Assembly: GCA_000697335.1 (NCBI GenBank) | Contig: JNEM01004002.1 | Location: forward strand, 1 to 11,500 | Reading direction: 5' to 3' | DNA from: Conidiobolus incongruus B7586 | Taxonomy: Eukaryota > Entomophthoromycota > Entomophthoromycetes > Entomophthorales > Conidiobolaceae | DNA length: 11,500 nucleotides | In this document: piece by piece, positions 1 to 8,748 of the stretch | Layout: every line of letters starts with the position of its first letter | Position numbering within the stretch: position 1 is the first letter of the stretch | Program-made: the position numbers and the translations under genes | Notes under the pieces: model-generated | What the model was told of the DNA's origin: nothing | What the model saw: only the letters and a program-made list of their open reading frames with translations | The model's database searches: none

Positions 1-164
1 ATATAGTTATATATATGCTATTAATACTGATATTTTTGATATTAAAAGTATCAAATATTGATTATATAAATAAAAATTGATATGAAATATCTCGTATATA
101 TCATTTAATATTAAAATAGTCCCTTTTATATTTCTTAATTATTTTAGCATTTTATTTATTATTT

Positions 165-179
165 AATAATAATAATAAT
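165..179. repeat. AAT trinucleotide microsatellite, five units
   Basis: Five perfect AAT units in a row, within a longer stretch that contains no G or C. This is a simple repeat with no sign of function. Confidence 0.85.
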
Positions 180-822
180 TAGTATAAAATAAATTTTATT
201 CAAAGATTACCCTTTTAAAACTTTTTCCATAATTCTTGAAATTATAGAAATTATCTTCTATTTTATTTAATTATAGTTTAACAAAATTTACTCCAAAGTA
301 TATTAATTCATAATATAATTTGATAAAGAATTTATTATAAAACATATTATAAGTTTATTACAAATATAAACAAAGTTTTTAATAATAATTATAAATCCTA
401 AGAATAATTTAATAAAAAAATGTAGTATATATTAAAACAAAGAACAAGGGTTGTAATAAAAATTAAAATTCATATCTTATTTAAATATAAATTTACATTA
501 TCTAAAAGTTTTCCAAAGTAGTTTTATAACCTGATGGTAGGATATAATATAAATCAATATATTGATTAATCTTTAATATAGGAAATTTATTAAATTTCTA
601 TTGAATATAATATCAAGATTTTATATTATCTGATTACTATTTATACAGTATATATAATTCCAATTTCATTTTAATTTTTCAACTCACGCCATATATTCTG
701 TCAATAGTAAAATTGGTATACAAAAATAGTTGAATTGTATTTTCAATTAAAATAGGAATTTATTATTATATTATATATATACATGTATACTATAATAAAA
801 CCAATTTTATTCATGCATATTA

Positions 823-840
823 GAGAAATTTGAGAAATTT
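823..840. repeat. 9-bp perfect tandem duplication
   Basis: GAGAAATTT occurs twice back to back (823-831 and 832-840). It is probably a replication-slippage product in non-coding DNA. Confidence 0.8.
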
Positions 841-1410
841 TTCAAATTAATATATCATTAGCCTATTTTTATATAACTTAAATATTTTCATTTTGTTTTT
901 TAAACTTCTCCAAATTACTTACATAAACCTGATAATATAAATATAGCTTCAATATGCTAATCTTGTTTTGAAATCACAATAGTTTAATATATATTTTTTA
1001 ATAAACTTAATTAAACCTATTAATTTTAAAAGATATTATAATTTGTTAATTATAAGATTTCTTGTTTCAATCTATTTATGATTTTTCATTAATTACCTAT
1101 ATTACTCAATAAATATTAAAATTAGATAATGAAATTTGCATATTCTCAATTAACTGTTATTATCAGCTAATATGGTAAGGTGATATAATAGATAAATCGA
1201 ATATTTCTATAGTAATATATTAATTTGTATAAAAAATTTTTGATAAGAGAATAAACACTAATTTTAATGATATTTCAGCAGTCTTTATATGATCAAGCCA
1301 TATAATAAGATCTATTATATTTCAACTTGACAATAATTTATTTAAGTAATCATATGTTGTAGTCATTTGAAGAATCATAAGTACACGAATTAATTCAAAT
1401 ATTACGAAAT

Positions 1411-1446
1411 GGGGATAAGCCATTTATAAAAAATAGCTTATTACCC
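1411..1446. repeat. GC-clamped imperfect hairpin
   Basis: The left arm GGGGATAAGC (1411-1420) pairs with the right arm GCTTATTACCC (1436-1446) across a 15-base loop. There are seven inner pairs including one G-T wobble, then a one-base bulge, then three outer G-C pairs. Most palindromes in this flank contain only A and T, so the GGG/CCC clamp stands out. It could be a structured transcript element or a chance pairing; no neighbouring gene explains it. Confidence 0.5.
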
Positions 1447-2457
1447 AATTCACATATATTAAGTTCACTTATCATATATTAGGACCTTTATATTATCTTC
1501 GATCATACTCATATTAAATCAAACATCCTGATCTCTAAAATTTTTTAATTGTGATCCAAATACGATTAAAAGGAATTTAAAACAATTAGATTTAATGGTT
1601 TGATTGATAATCAAGTATTATTAAACCAAATAAATAATAAAAGCACAGAATAATAACTTATATAAAATAATCATTATATAAATCAATTTATTTTAAAGTT
1701 TGAAAAATTTTAAATCTAAAAAATTAATTTTATGAGGAGTAAAATCTTTCAATTAAATATCTTAAAAAGATTAAACATTAGTTTAATATAGTTGTATTAA
1801 AAGATTAAATTTAACTATCTACTATAGTTGATTAATAAAGATATCAAAGGACATTATATAATATTGGAATAATTCAATTTTAATAAATATCCCATTGACA
1901 ATCTATTTTAAATATACTTACCTCTAAATAAGGTCAAATGACAGGTAAAAAGTTGCCAATTTAATGTATTTCGATAACATATTACTAATTCTTTTAAATT
2001 GAAATTCATAAATATTGAGAGAACTACCAATATGAAAATGATAAAAACTATTAATAAATTAATTTTTACTATTTAACACTCGATAAAATACACAAATTTT
2101 AAGAAGTTTATTTATTTAAAGTAATCATATCTTTTATATTCAGAGCTCAACATTATAAATAATCTAAAATATTATTAAATTTTATATTATAATTATAATT
2201 CATATTAATCCTTTAAAATTTATTATAAATATAGGTTATTGATATTATTAAGTTTGTTAATTATTTTCAATATTATTACACTATTAAATCTTATATAATT
2301 ATCAATAGATACCTATCAAAAAATACTAACATGGGTTTTAAATTAAGAATAACACCTTATTAATATTAACAATAATAAATATGATTTTGATTCTTAAAAT
2401 TTGAGAAAAATTAGCGGACAAATGTTCAATAAATTATAAAATTTTACATAATTATTA

Positions 2458-2570
2458 TTTATTGTGTTTTGTATTTTTTAACCGATGTTAAAATACTGTG
2501 AAATAATTTAATTTTTTTATATTATATCTATTTATAATATGATAATAATTATTAATAATTAAAACAATTA
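2458..2570 (-). terminator. Putative cleavage and polyadenylation region of FKS1
   Basis: The minus strand downstream of the TGA stop runs into almost pure A/T sequence. It contains TATA-rich stretches (about 2515-2540) that resemble yeast efficiency elements, and an AATAAA at 2458-2463, about 115 bases past the stop. A 16-bp perfect AT palindrome (2546-2561) begins 14 bases after the stop. This arrangement suits a fungal 3' end. In DNA this AT-rich, however, such hexamers are common, so the exact cleavage site cannot be fixed. Confidence 0.35.
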
Positions 2571-2574
2571 CTAT

Positions 2575-5500
2575 TCAAAGTAAATAACTCTTCACAAAGC
2601 CTATATTCTGAACTTTGAAGGGGAGTTTCGGTCCCAACAGGATGGGTACGACCACGAGACCCACGAGGGTAATGAGCATGACTATGAAGAGGATCAAGTA
2701 TGAGATGAAGAGAGTTCTGCGTCTCGATTTCTGCTTTTGGGAAAAGATTGGAGGTCGCATTTGTTGACTGGGTCTTAACCAGAACAGCATAGTACTGTGC
2801 CAACGATCCACCAATGGAATGAGAGTGAAGGGAGCTAACATAAAGAGAATGAAGTGACCAAGGATGAAATCTGATGCGAAATAGCTCAACTCAACGATTT
2901 TGCAAACAAATTCACGTACCATCATATACAGAGCAGTAATGCCCAGCCCCTTCCCGATCCATTTGCCAGTCCACCATGCGACGTTGGTAGCGTCGTCGCC
3001 GAACTCTCGCGTTAGGATTGTAGACATCAAGAGTTGGAAAATGGCTCTCTGTACGAAAATCGCTGTCAATACACCCAATATCGTTCTGGACAAAGTCCAA
3101 GATTCCAGCATCAACAGCAGCAAGAACATCGCAATAAGATTGATGACTGCCCAAGCGTGAGCGATAGCTGCGAGTACACCTCCAAACTGTTTCCAGCAGG
3201 TGCCTACGATAGGACCAACAAAGAGCGAAATGGGGAATAAAATCAACAAAATTCCAGCATTCATAGCAATGGGACCCACCGCAATCACTAAAATTCTTGT
3301 AATAGACCTGGTTCTGGAGGGGCCTCCATCCACGAAATGAGAACTTCCGAGGTAAGAATACGCAAGAAGTACAATGAAAGCAATGAAAATGGGTACGACA
3401 ATTTCCGGTATTAAAATGGACAACTTGTGAGCTCTTGGAACATATGAGGTCAACAAACGTTTTGGATCTCCTAGTCTACGACGTTTAACACCTGTAATCC
3501 GCGTTCTTAAATATCTGCAATGAGCTACCCAAGAATTTTTTTGACTCGTAGCGTTTCCCGAACTTAGCCAGCGTAAAAATTCGCGATAGTCTAGGATGAA
3601 ATCAACTGGGCTGAACTGGTGAGGGTTGAACACGAATGGACTTAAACATAATGCAAATGACAGAACCCAAAAGTATATGAGATGGGGTAGCCAAATGGTA
3701 AGTGATGCGAATAAGATCATCAATAGGAACCGAAACCCTGTGTACAGACTGGAGGTTGCGAATCTTCCGTAAAGTACCGAGAATGGAACTCTTGTAGTGG
3801 CAAAACCTCTTCCAGTAGCGATGTAACGTGCACCACCAAAGCTTAAATTTGTCAGAATTGCATTACAGTAAATTTGGTTGACGAACATTTCGAACAATGG
3901 AGATAACGATACGAAATGCTTACCCAATCTGATTAATGTCCTGACGAACCCTTGTTCCGTAAATACTTGAACAAACAGTGGCAGGTACGAAATGGCGAAG
4001 ATGACGAAAATGGCAATGACGGTGGATTTGATCCAACTGTAAATGGGCCAAATATTGAAACAGTCGTCGATGATTTCGATGTCGGCACCTTCATTCAAGG
4101 GTTCTTCACAGATCGGCAAAGTGATTGCTAGCGCACCCAAACAGAGTAGAGAGATTAGGAATAGCTGAATAGCAAACATAATCATTACATTATTCACATG
4201 AAAACCTGGATGAGCGTAGTAGAAAGTTAATAAGCGATCCAGACTCAATTGAGTTCCAATGTAATATTGCTCTCGCGATAAAATCTGTTCACCCATACCC
4301 GTACCAATTTTGGTATTGAAGTTGAGAATACTACAAAAGCCGAGATCTCTTCCCTTACCACACTGGTAGTACTCGGTATGTTTGATACGACCTCCGCGTT
4401 GAAAAGCATTGATACCAGCGTAAATATCCTCATTCAAATGTAGACCCTTTTGAGCTTTACTAACGCCTCCACGTGTGTACATGAACACAGTACTCAAGAA
4501 GTCAGGATGACCATAATGCAACTTACCACCCACACGCGCCATAATACGTTGAGTCATCGTACCAAAAGTTTGTTCCTTACCGGCAGCGACATCCCCGAGT
4601 ACGCCAATATTCTCAGAGAAGATATACTCCCTAGCACCCACAATAGCTACCGGAGCATTCTTAAAACTTTCGGGGAGGGACGAAGAGTAGGGTGAGATGG
4701 TGGGATCTTGTTCGAATTGTTCGAATTCCGTCAAAATACTGCGCACTTTCAAAGCTTCTTCCAAGTAATTGTCCTGGTTAGCATCAATTAATTGTACATA
4801 CTCGCCCCTAGTAAAAATCACAGAGTGATTTTGGTTGTCAGCTTTACCGTCGCCCAAAATAGGATGACCCGGTAATTTGATGCGGTACTTAGGCACCCTG
4901 TTGCCATCACCATCCAATGGGCATCTTCCATCAATCAAGCAGCTGTAGTACTCGGTGGATTGTTGATTATCATCAGATGTGACAATTTCTTCAAGATAAG
5001 CAATTTGTAAATCTGGGAAAGCTTGAAGTAAGAAATTAACGTCGTTACGTTCATCTGGATTGAATTTGGTATATCGCTGCATCGTGATTAAGAGTTTGAA
5101 CTTGCGTTTTACCATTCTATCTAATTCACGATCTAATCGCTCGTTACTACCACCGAAAGATTTGACCATTTCAGGGTTTTCAATACGGTATAGAATTTTG
5201 ATGGCTTTCGCATAATTCATGAATCCTGAAATGGTTCGATAAAGGGTTTGAGCTCTTAAAGATGCCCAGATTCTAGTACGTAGGACATACTCGGGATTGG
5301 CACTCTTGAAACCCACACAATAGAATGGTAAATCATCAATACGACTCTTCTCACTGGACCTTGACGAATCAGTTTCCAAAGGAGGAGGAGGAGCATCTTC
5401 GGTGTACACTGTACTCTCCTCAGCCATCACTTTAGAATCTTTGACAAAGTTAGTCCATTCGAAACTGTGTAAACTCTTCAAATACTCCAGTAATGTGACT

Positions 5501-8259
5501 CTCGCATGTCGATCATCTTCCCTAATAATTTCCCTCAACGTCAACAGAATCTTCTCAGAGTAATGTGGTGTAAATACAGTAAATGACGGCATTTGATTCA
5601 CGGGCACAGGTTCTGGCAATATAGTGGATAAACTCTGGGCAAAGAACGAAATTCTACGTTCAGCCTCCGACCCGGGTGGGAAGAACTCCGCCTTGAGGGT
5701 CGTGTCCTCCTGAGCGACGAAAAAAGTGGGAGGTTTTAGAGTTCTTTTACCTTCTGTCTCACTTGGGACTTGTTGATAGAGAAGACGTTGCAAATGTTCA
5801 ATATTCAACAAATGTTCGCGATACATGGAAATTACGATACTGTTCCAAATTTGACTTGTCAAAAATTTAGGTTTATATTTGACATCCATTTGAGCTGTCG
5901 CCAAAATTTTGGTATGAATACGCTTTGGTAATCTCGAAAAGATATTGCGCCAGGGTGTCAATATTGAAATTCCAATGTAGAACGAGTGGAATGCACTAAA
6001 AACCGTATTCCAAACGATATACCAAAAGTACGTATCCAAAAAGAAGAGTAACATATCCATTATCGTCATAATTGCAAGGGTCAAAAGTCCCATATTTCTA
6101 CAGAATAAACTTCCTAACAAATTGTCCCTACATTGAGGAATTACTACAACACTTAGGGATTTAAAAGTGTCCTTGAAACTAAGCACAATATAGAAGTAAG
6201 ATTCCCACAATTTGCATATAATGATCAGTGCCCATAATGATATTGATACAGCTCTATCTCGAGACTCTAACACCGGATAATTTGCTGTGAAGGTTCGGTT
6301 AATGAGGCCTTGTTTACCTCCCCACTCTTCAGGCTTGCCATTACTTCGAAATAGATTTTGAGGAGGTACAATTATTAGACAAATACTCGCAAGTGTTGAA
6401 ATCACAAATTGAGCAATACTTAGTGATAATGAAATTGTAGTATTTTTACTGAAGAATCGAATATAAATAAATGGTACAAAACATAAGATCAACATCAATA
6501 ATAAAATCATAAATCTAAAAAATAAAATTTTGAACACTTTCCAAGATCGTGGTAAAAAGAAAAATTCTGAAATTGTTGCAATTATGGCTAATGCACTAGC
6601 AATGGCACCTCCGAGACCCAAGTAACTGAGATGAAGTGGAAGTTCGCGGGGGTCATACACTTTCTCGTCAGCGATTTTGCCATCGTTTTTGGACCATAGA
6701 AAAGTTGCATTATTAATTAGGTAGAGGTAATAAACAACCAGATGAAAGATCCATATCCGACTAAAATTCGTAATAAGATGTAGGGTGGTTCGCCTCTCAT
6801 AATAGGTTTTGCGGAATACTCGCTTCCATTGCACTTTGGCAAGTTGGACGTACCTTTCGTTGAATGGGAGGCTCATCAGTTTCGTCTTCTTGTCGTCCAA
6901 CACGATTCTGTCTAGGCCTTCAGCGCTCCAAAACAGTTCGTTGACATCGTCGTAACCAATTGTAGAAGAATGATCCTTTTCCCTTCTAAAGTATTTACCG
7001 TTGATGATTTCGTAAGATTGGTCCCTGATAAAGTTGTATATTGGTGTGGCTACATTATTTAAGAAGTGGCAATCTTCAGCTACTGGATAATCATGATTAG
7101 GATCATTCTGAAAATTAGACAGATAATCCAAACAAATTTTGTAAATGAAGCATAATGCTTCGGGAGTAAATCTCAAAGTTAAACTTTCGCCCCAGATCAG
7201 CAGATAGAGTGCAATATGTTGGACTTTGGTGACTGGTGATAGACGATCCATCCTCCTGCGCCATCGGTTTCTGATGGTTTCGATTTTTTTGGAGTCGGTG
7301 TCGTCGTTCGTGTCGAGATCGTCAGCTTGATGAGCTTTACCGGTTAGTGGCGATGCACCATCGTCGTAAAGTTTGGTGCAGAATAACCATTTCCTGTAGT
7401 TGGCATGCTCGCCACCGATGTAGTCGGCATGCAGGGTGATGAGTGCCATGGATGGCTCCATCCTAGAAGCTCTCGAATCCAATAGTGTCATCATAAAATC
7501 ATACATATTTTCCATATTGTCTGGCTGAAATCCGAAGATTTGCTTCAAATAGGTGAATTGGTCGTAAATCTCTTCCTTGCTGATTGGATGCTGATGGTGC
7601 AGGGACCACGCGGGATATTGGTCATTATTCTCCGGCTGACTGCCAAATCCCGTGGTGTCGGACCCATGTGCCCCAGAGTTCCACGAGTAGGACTGTGTCA
7701 TAGAACTTCCGCTAGTCTGTCGGAGCTGTTTGCGCTGCTCCAGCAAAGCCATCAACGATTCTGTCGACGGCGCATACTGAAAATAGCGATTATCTTCGTG
7801 GGGAACGTTATTTATACTTTGATACAAGTCATAATCTAGTGAGACCACCGATCTGCACGACGTCAACTGATGGGTGGTGATCCTGCACTGTGGACTCGAC
7901 ACTTGTGAAATACCATCCTGGTTCAAATGCAAAGTTGATGATGTGTGAAATCCTCCCGAATTATTCCCATCACCAATACCAACGCTACTTCTGGGCTCCG
8001 TGGATCTCAAAGAATTCTCAGGCAACTTAATATTCTCACGAATTTCCAAGTCATCCCTCTCCAATTCTCCCAAATTTGGAAGTATTTCAGTATTGCTGGG
8101 ATTATACAAATTTAAGCCATCTGTAGCATTCTCTATCGATTGATAGCTTGCACTCGGCTGTACTACATGTTGTCTATACTCTCTTCCTGTATGTTCTTCA
8201 TCGTGGTAATATTTTTGTATTGGAGTTTTGGGGTTGTCATTTTGTGATTTGGAATTCAT
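2575..8259 (-). CDS. FKS1: 1,3-beta-glucan synthase catalytic subunit (GT48)
   Basis: This integral plasma-membrane enzyme polymerises UDP-glucose into 1,3-beta-glucan for the cell wall, and in the known family it is activated by Rho1-GTP. Residues 1-214 are polar and probably disordered. The FKS1 N-terminal domain starts at YPAW (215) and includes LLDSRASRM and LHADYIGGEH. Six hydrophobic segments follow (about 500-750). The cytoplasmic GT48 domain (about 800-1345) keeps IDANQDN (1158-1164), GKEQTFG (1227-1233), LHLNED (1273-1278) and QCGKGRD (1299-1305). About ten more membrane segments run to 1873. The length is close to S. cerevisiae Fks1 (1876). The start is the first ATG after an in-frame TGA at 8278-8280, with A at -3; no intron interrupts it. 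Oddities are diverged hot spots 1 and 2, a four-proline insertion at 957-960, a non-conserved N-terminus and a short C-tail. Orthology to FKS1/2 rather than FKS3 is likely but not proven. Confidence 0.97.
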   Translation of the reverse strand: MNSKSQNDNPKTPIQKYYHDEEHTGREYRQHVVQPSASYQSIENATDGLNLYNPSNTEILPNLGELERDDLEIRENIKLPENSLRSTEPRSSVGIGDGNNSGGFHTSSTLHLNQDGISQVSSPQCRITTHQLTSCRSVVSLDYDLYQSINNVPHEDNRYFQYAPSTESLMALLEQRKQLRQTSGSSMTQSYSWNSGAHGSDTTGFGSQPENNDQYPAWSLHHQHPISKEEIYDQFTYLKQIFGFQPDNMENMYDFMMTLLDSRASRMEPSMALITLHADYIGGEHANYRKWLFCTKLYDDGASPLTGKAHQADDLDTNDDTDSKKIETIRNRWRRRMDRLSPVTKVQHIALYLLIWGESLTLRFTPEALCFIYKICLDYLSNFQNDPNHDYPVAEDCHFLNNVATPIYNFIRDQSYEIINGKYFRREKDHSSTIGYDDVNELFWSAEGLDRIVLDDKKTKLMSLPFNERYVQLAKVQWKRVFRKTYYERRTTLHLITNFSRIWIFHLVVYYLYLINNATFLWSKNDGKIADEKVYDPRELPLHLSYLGLGGAIASALAIIATISEFFFLPRSWKVFKILFFRFMILLLMLILCFVPFIYIRFFSKNTTISLSLSIAQFVISTLASICLIIVPPQNLFRSNGKPEEWGGKQGLINRTFTANYPVLESRDRAVSISLWALIIICKLWESYFYIVLSFKDTFKSLSVVVIPQCRDNLLGSLFCRNMGLLTLAIMTIMDMLLFFLDTYFWYIVWNTVFSAFHSFYIGISILTPWRNIFSRLPKRIHTKILATAQMDVKYKPKFLTSQIWNSIVISMYREHLLNIEHLQRLLYQQVPSETEGKRTLKPPTFFVAQEDTTLKAEFFPPGSEAERRISFFAQSLSTILPEPVPVNQMPSFTVFTPHYSEKILLTLREIIREDDRHARVTLLEYLKSLHSFEWTNFVKDSKVMAEESTVYTEDAPPPPLETDSSRSSEKSRIDDLPFYCVGFKSANPEYVLRTRIWASLRAQTLYRTISGFMNYAKAIKILYRIENPEMVKSFGGSNERLDRELDRMVKRKFKLLITMQRYTKFNPDERNDVNFLLQAFPDLQIAYLEEIVTSDDNQQSTEYYSCLIDGRCPLDGDGNRVPKYRIKLPGHPILGDGKADNQNHSVIFTRGEYVQLIDANQDNYLEEALKVRSILTEFEQFEQDPTISPYSSSLPESFKNAPVAIVGAREYIFSENIGVLGDVAAGKEQTFGTMTQRIMARVGGKLHYGHPDFLSTVFMYTRGGVSKAQKGLHLNEDIYAGINAFQRGGRIKHTEYYQCGKGRDLGFCSILNFNTKIGTGMGEQILSREQYYIGTQLSLDRLLTFYYAHPGFHVNNVMIMFAIQLFLISLLCLGALAITLPICEEPLNEGADIEIIDDCFNIWPIYSWIKSTVIAIFVIFAISYLPLFVQVFTEQGFVRTLIRLGKHFVSLSPLFEMFVNQIYCNAILTNLSFGGARYIATGRGFATTRVPFSVLYGRFATSSLYTGFRFLLMILFASLTIWLPHLIYFWVLSFALCLSPFVFNPHQFSPVDFILDYREFLRWLSSGNATSQKNSWVAHCRYLRTRITGVKRRRLGDPKRLLTSYVPRAHKLSILIPEIVVPIFIAFIVLLAYSYLGSSHFVDGGPSRTRSITRILVIAVGPIAMNAGILLILFPISLFVGPIVGTCWKQFGGVLAAIAHAWAVINLIAMFLLLLMLESWTLSRTILGVLTAIFVQRAIFQLLMSTILTREFGDDATNVAWWTGKWIGKGLGITALYMMVREFVCKIVELSYFASDFILGHFILFMLAPFTLIPLVDRWHSTMLFWLRPSQQMRPPIFSQKQKSRRRTLFISYLILFIVMLITLVGLVVVPILLGPKLPFKVQNIGFVKSYLL

Positions 8260-8511
8260 AATTTGTAAATTAAAAATTCAAAATTATTTAACAATAAAAA
8301 ACACTTTTGTATGCACAAATACTCTAACGTAACGTATGAGAGTAGTTGTTTAAATTAATATTGATAATGGTAAGTTGAAATGAATTGATAATACTATTGA
8401 TATTATGATAAATGGTATCACACTATTATTTAATCAATCAAAACAGTTCAAATTGAGAATATATAGAAGTATAGAATAAATTATTTAACAATACAAATTA
8501 AAAAATATATT

Positions 8512-8531
8512 AAAAAGAAAAAGAAGAAAAG
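8512..8531 (-). promoter_or_regulatory. 20-base pyrimidine tract in FKS1 upstream region
   Basis: Twenty uninterrupted pyrimidines on the coding strand (T with four interspersed C), about 255-270 bases before the ATG. CT-rich blocks near transcription starts are known in yeast promoters, so this may mark the start-site region. A simple slippage origin is equally possible. Confidence 0.35.
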
Positions 8532-8553
8532 CGATTAAAAAAATATAATCAAT

Positions 8554-8607
8554 GATAATGATGATAATAATATTAATAAAACTTTCATTGATAATCAACA
8601 ATGATAA
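8554..8607. promoter_or_regulatory. Cluster of four TGATAA motifs
   Basis: GATAA cores begin at 8554, 8563, 8590 and 8603, each preceded by T, all on the plus strand. Three more in the same orientation begin at 8363, 8387 and 8407. GATA-type zinc-finger factors bind this core, so they could regulate the adjacent gene. TGATAA is fairly common across the whole AT-rich flank, which weakens the case. Confidence 0.25.
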
Positions 8608-8740
8608 AAATATTTAATTAAACTAAAACTTTAATGATGTTGAAATTAACTTGTAATTGATTTCCGATTGATTTAAGTTACCGAGTTTGATGATTTTTTA
8701 CTTGTTATCATTTTTGGAGTTTGATATCATTAAATTGGGT

Positions 8741-8748
8741 TATTTATA
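8741..8748 (-). promoter_or_regulatory. TATA-like element of FKS1
   Basis: TATAAATA on the coding strand, about 482-489 bases before the ATG. It sits just upstream of the ATG-poor stretch, where a fungal TATA box would be expected if transcription starts around 8620-8700. AT-rich sequence gives many such octamers by chance; only the position supports it. Confidence 0.3.

Larger units (their letters stand above)
1..2574. other. AT-rich intergenic DNA, 3' side of glucan synthase
   Basis: No credible gene is visible over about 2.57 kb. Sampled lines give about 15% GC, against 40-48% in most of the neighbouring coding region. Stops are dense in all frames and no frame shows a recognisable protein. 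I found no tRNA-like B box and no long terminal repeats. What it does hold is a short AAT microsatellite, a 9-bp tandem duplication, one GC-clamped hairpin, many short AT palindromes that are expected by chance at this composition, and the likely polyadenylation zone of the adjacent gene at its right edge. CpG dinucleotides still occur (for example near 687, 1386, 1405 and 2483), so strong CpG-specific decay is not obvious. Confidence 0.8.
8260..8708 (-). promoter_or_regulatory. Putative 5' leader of FKS1, ATG-poor
   Basis: Reading upstream from the start codon on the coding strand, no ATG occurs for 326 bases, and only one (8586-8588) occurs up to 8708. Base composition would predict about six or seven. 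Beyond 8708 ATGs return at once, six by 8819. An in-frame TGA lies 19-21 bases before the start. This pattern fits a transcribed leader kept free of upstream start codons. Its length, perhaps 220-440 bases, is inferred rather than seen. Confidence 0.45.

Noticed and set aside
552-567. 16-bp palindrome AATCAATATATTGATT, and similar AT palindromes (778-789, 1596-1628, 2546-2561, 9197-9208)
   Set aside because: At about 85% AT, roughly ten perfect 16-bp palindromes are expected in a window this size, so they carry little information.
2552-4695. Short open frames overlapping the 3' half of the glucan synthase in other frames, the longest about 86 codons
   Set aside because: They lie in other frames of a strongly conserved gene and show no protein similarity of their own.
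7540-7839. 99-codon open frame antisense to the N-terminal part of the gene
   Set aside because: It overlaps authentic coding sequence and has no domain or signal that I recognise.
2575-8259. Pseudogene or disrupted hot-spot segments
   Set aside because: The frame is open over 1894 codons and all catalytic blocks are intact. The unusual residues come from in-frame substitutions with no spacing change, so the gene looks functional.
8512-8531. Ssd1-type mRNA motif (CNYUCNYU) in the pyrimidine tract
   Set aside because: The C residues are spaced 5, 3 and 6 apart, never the 4 required, so the motif is not present.
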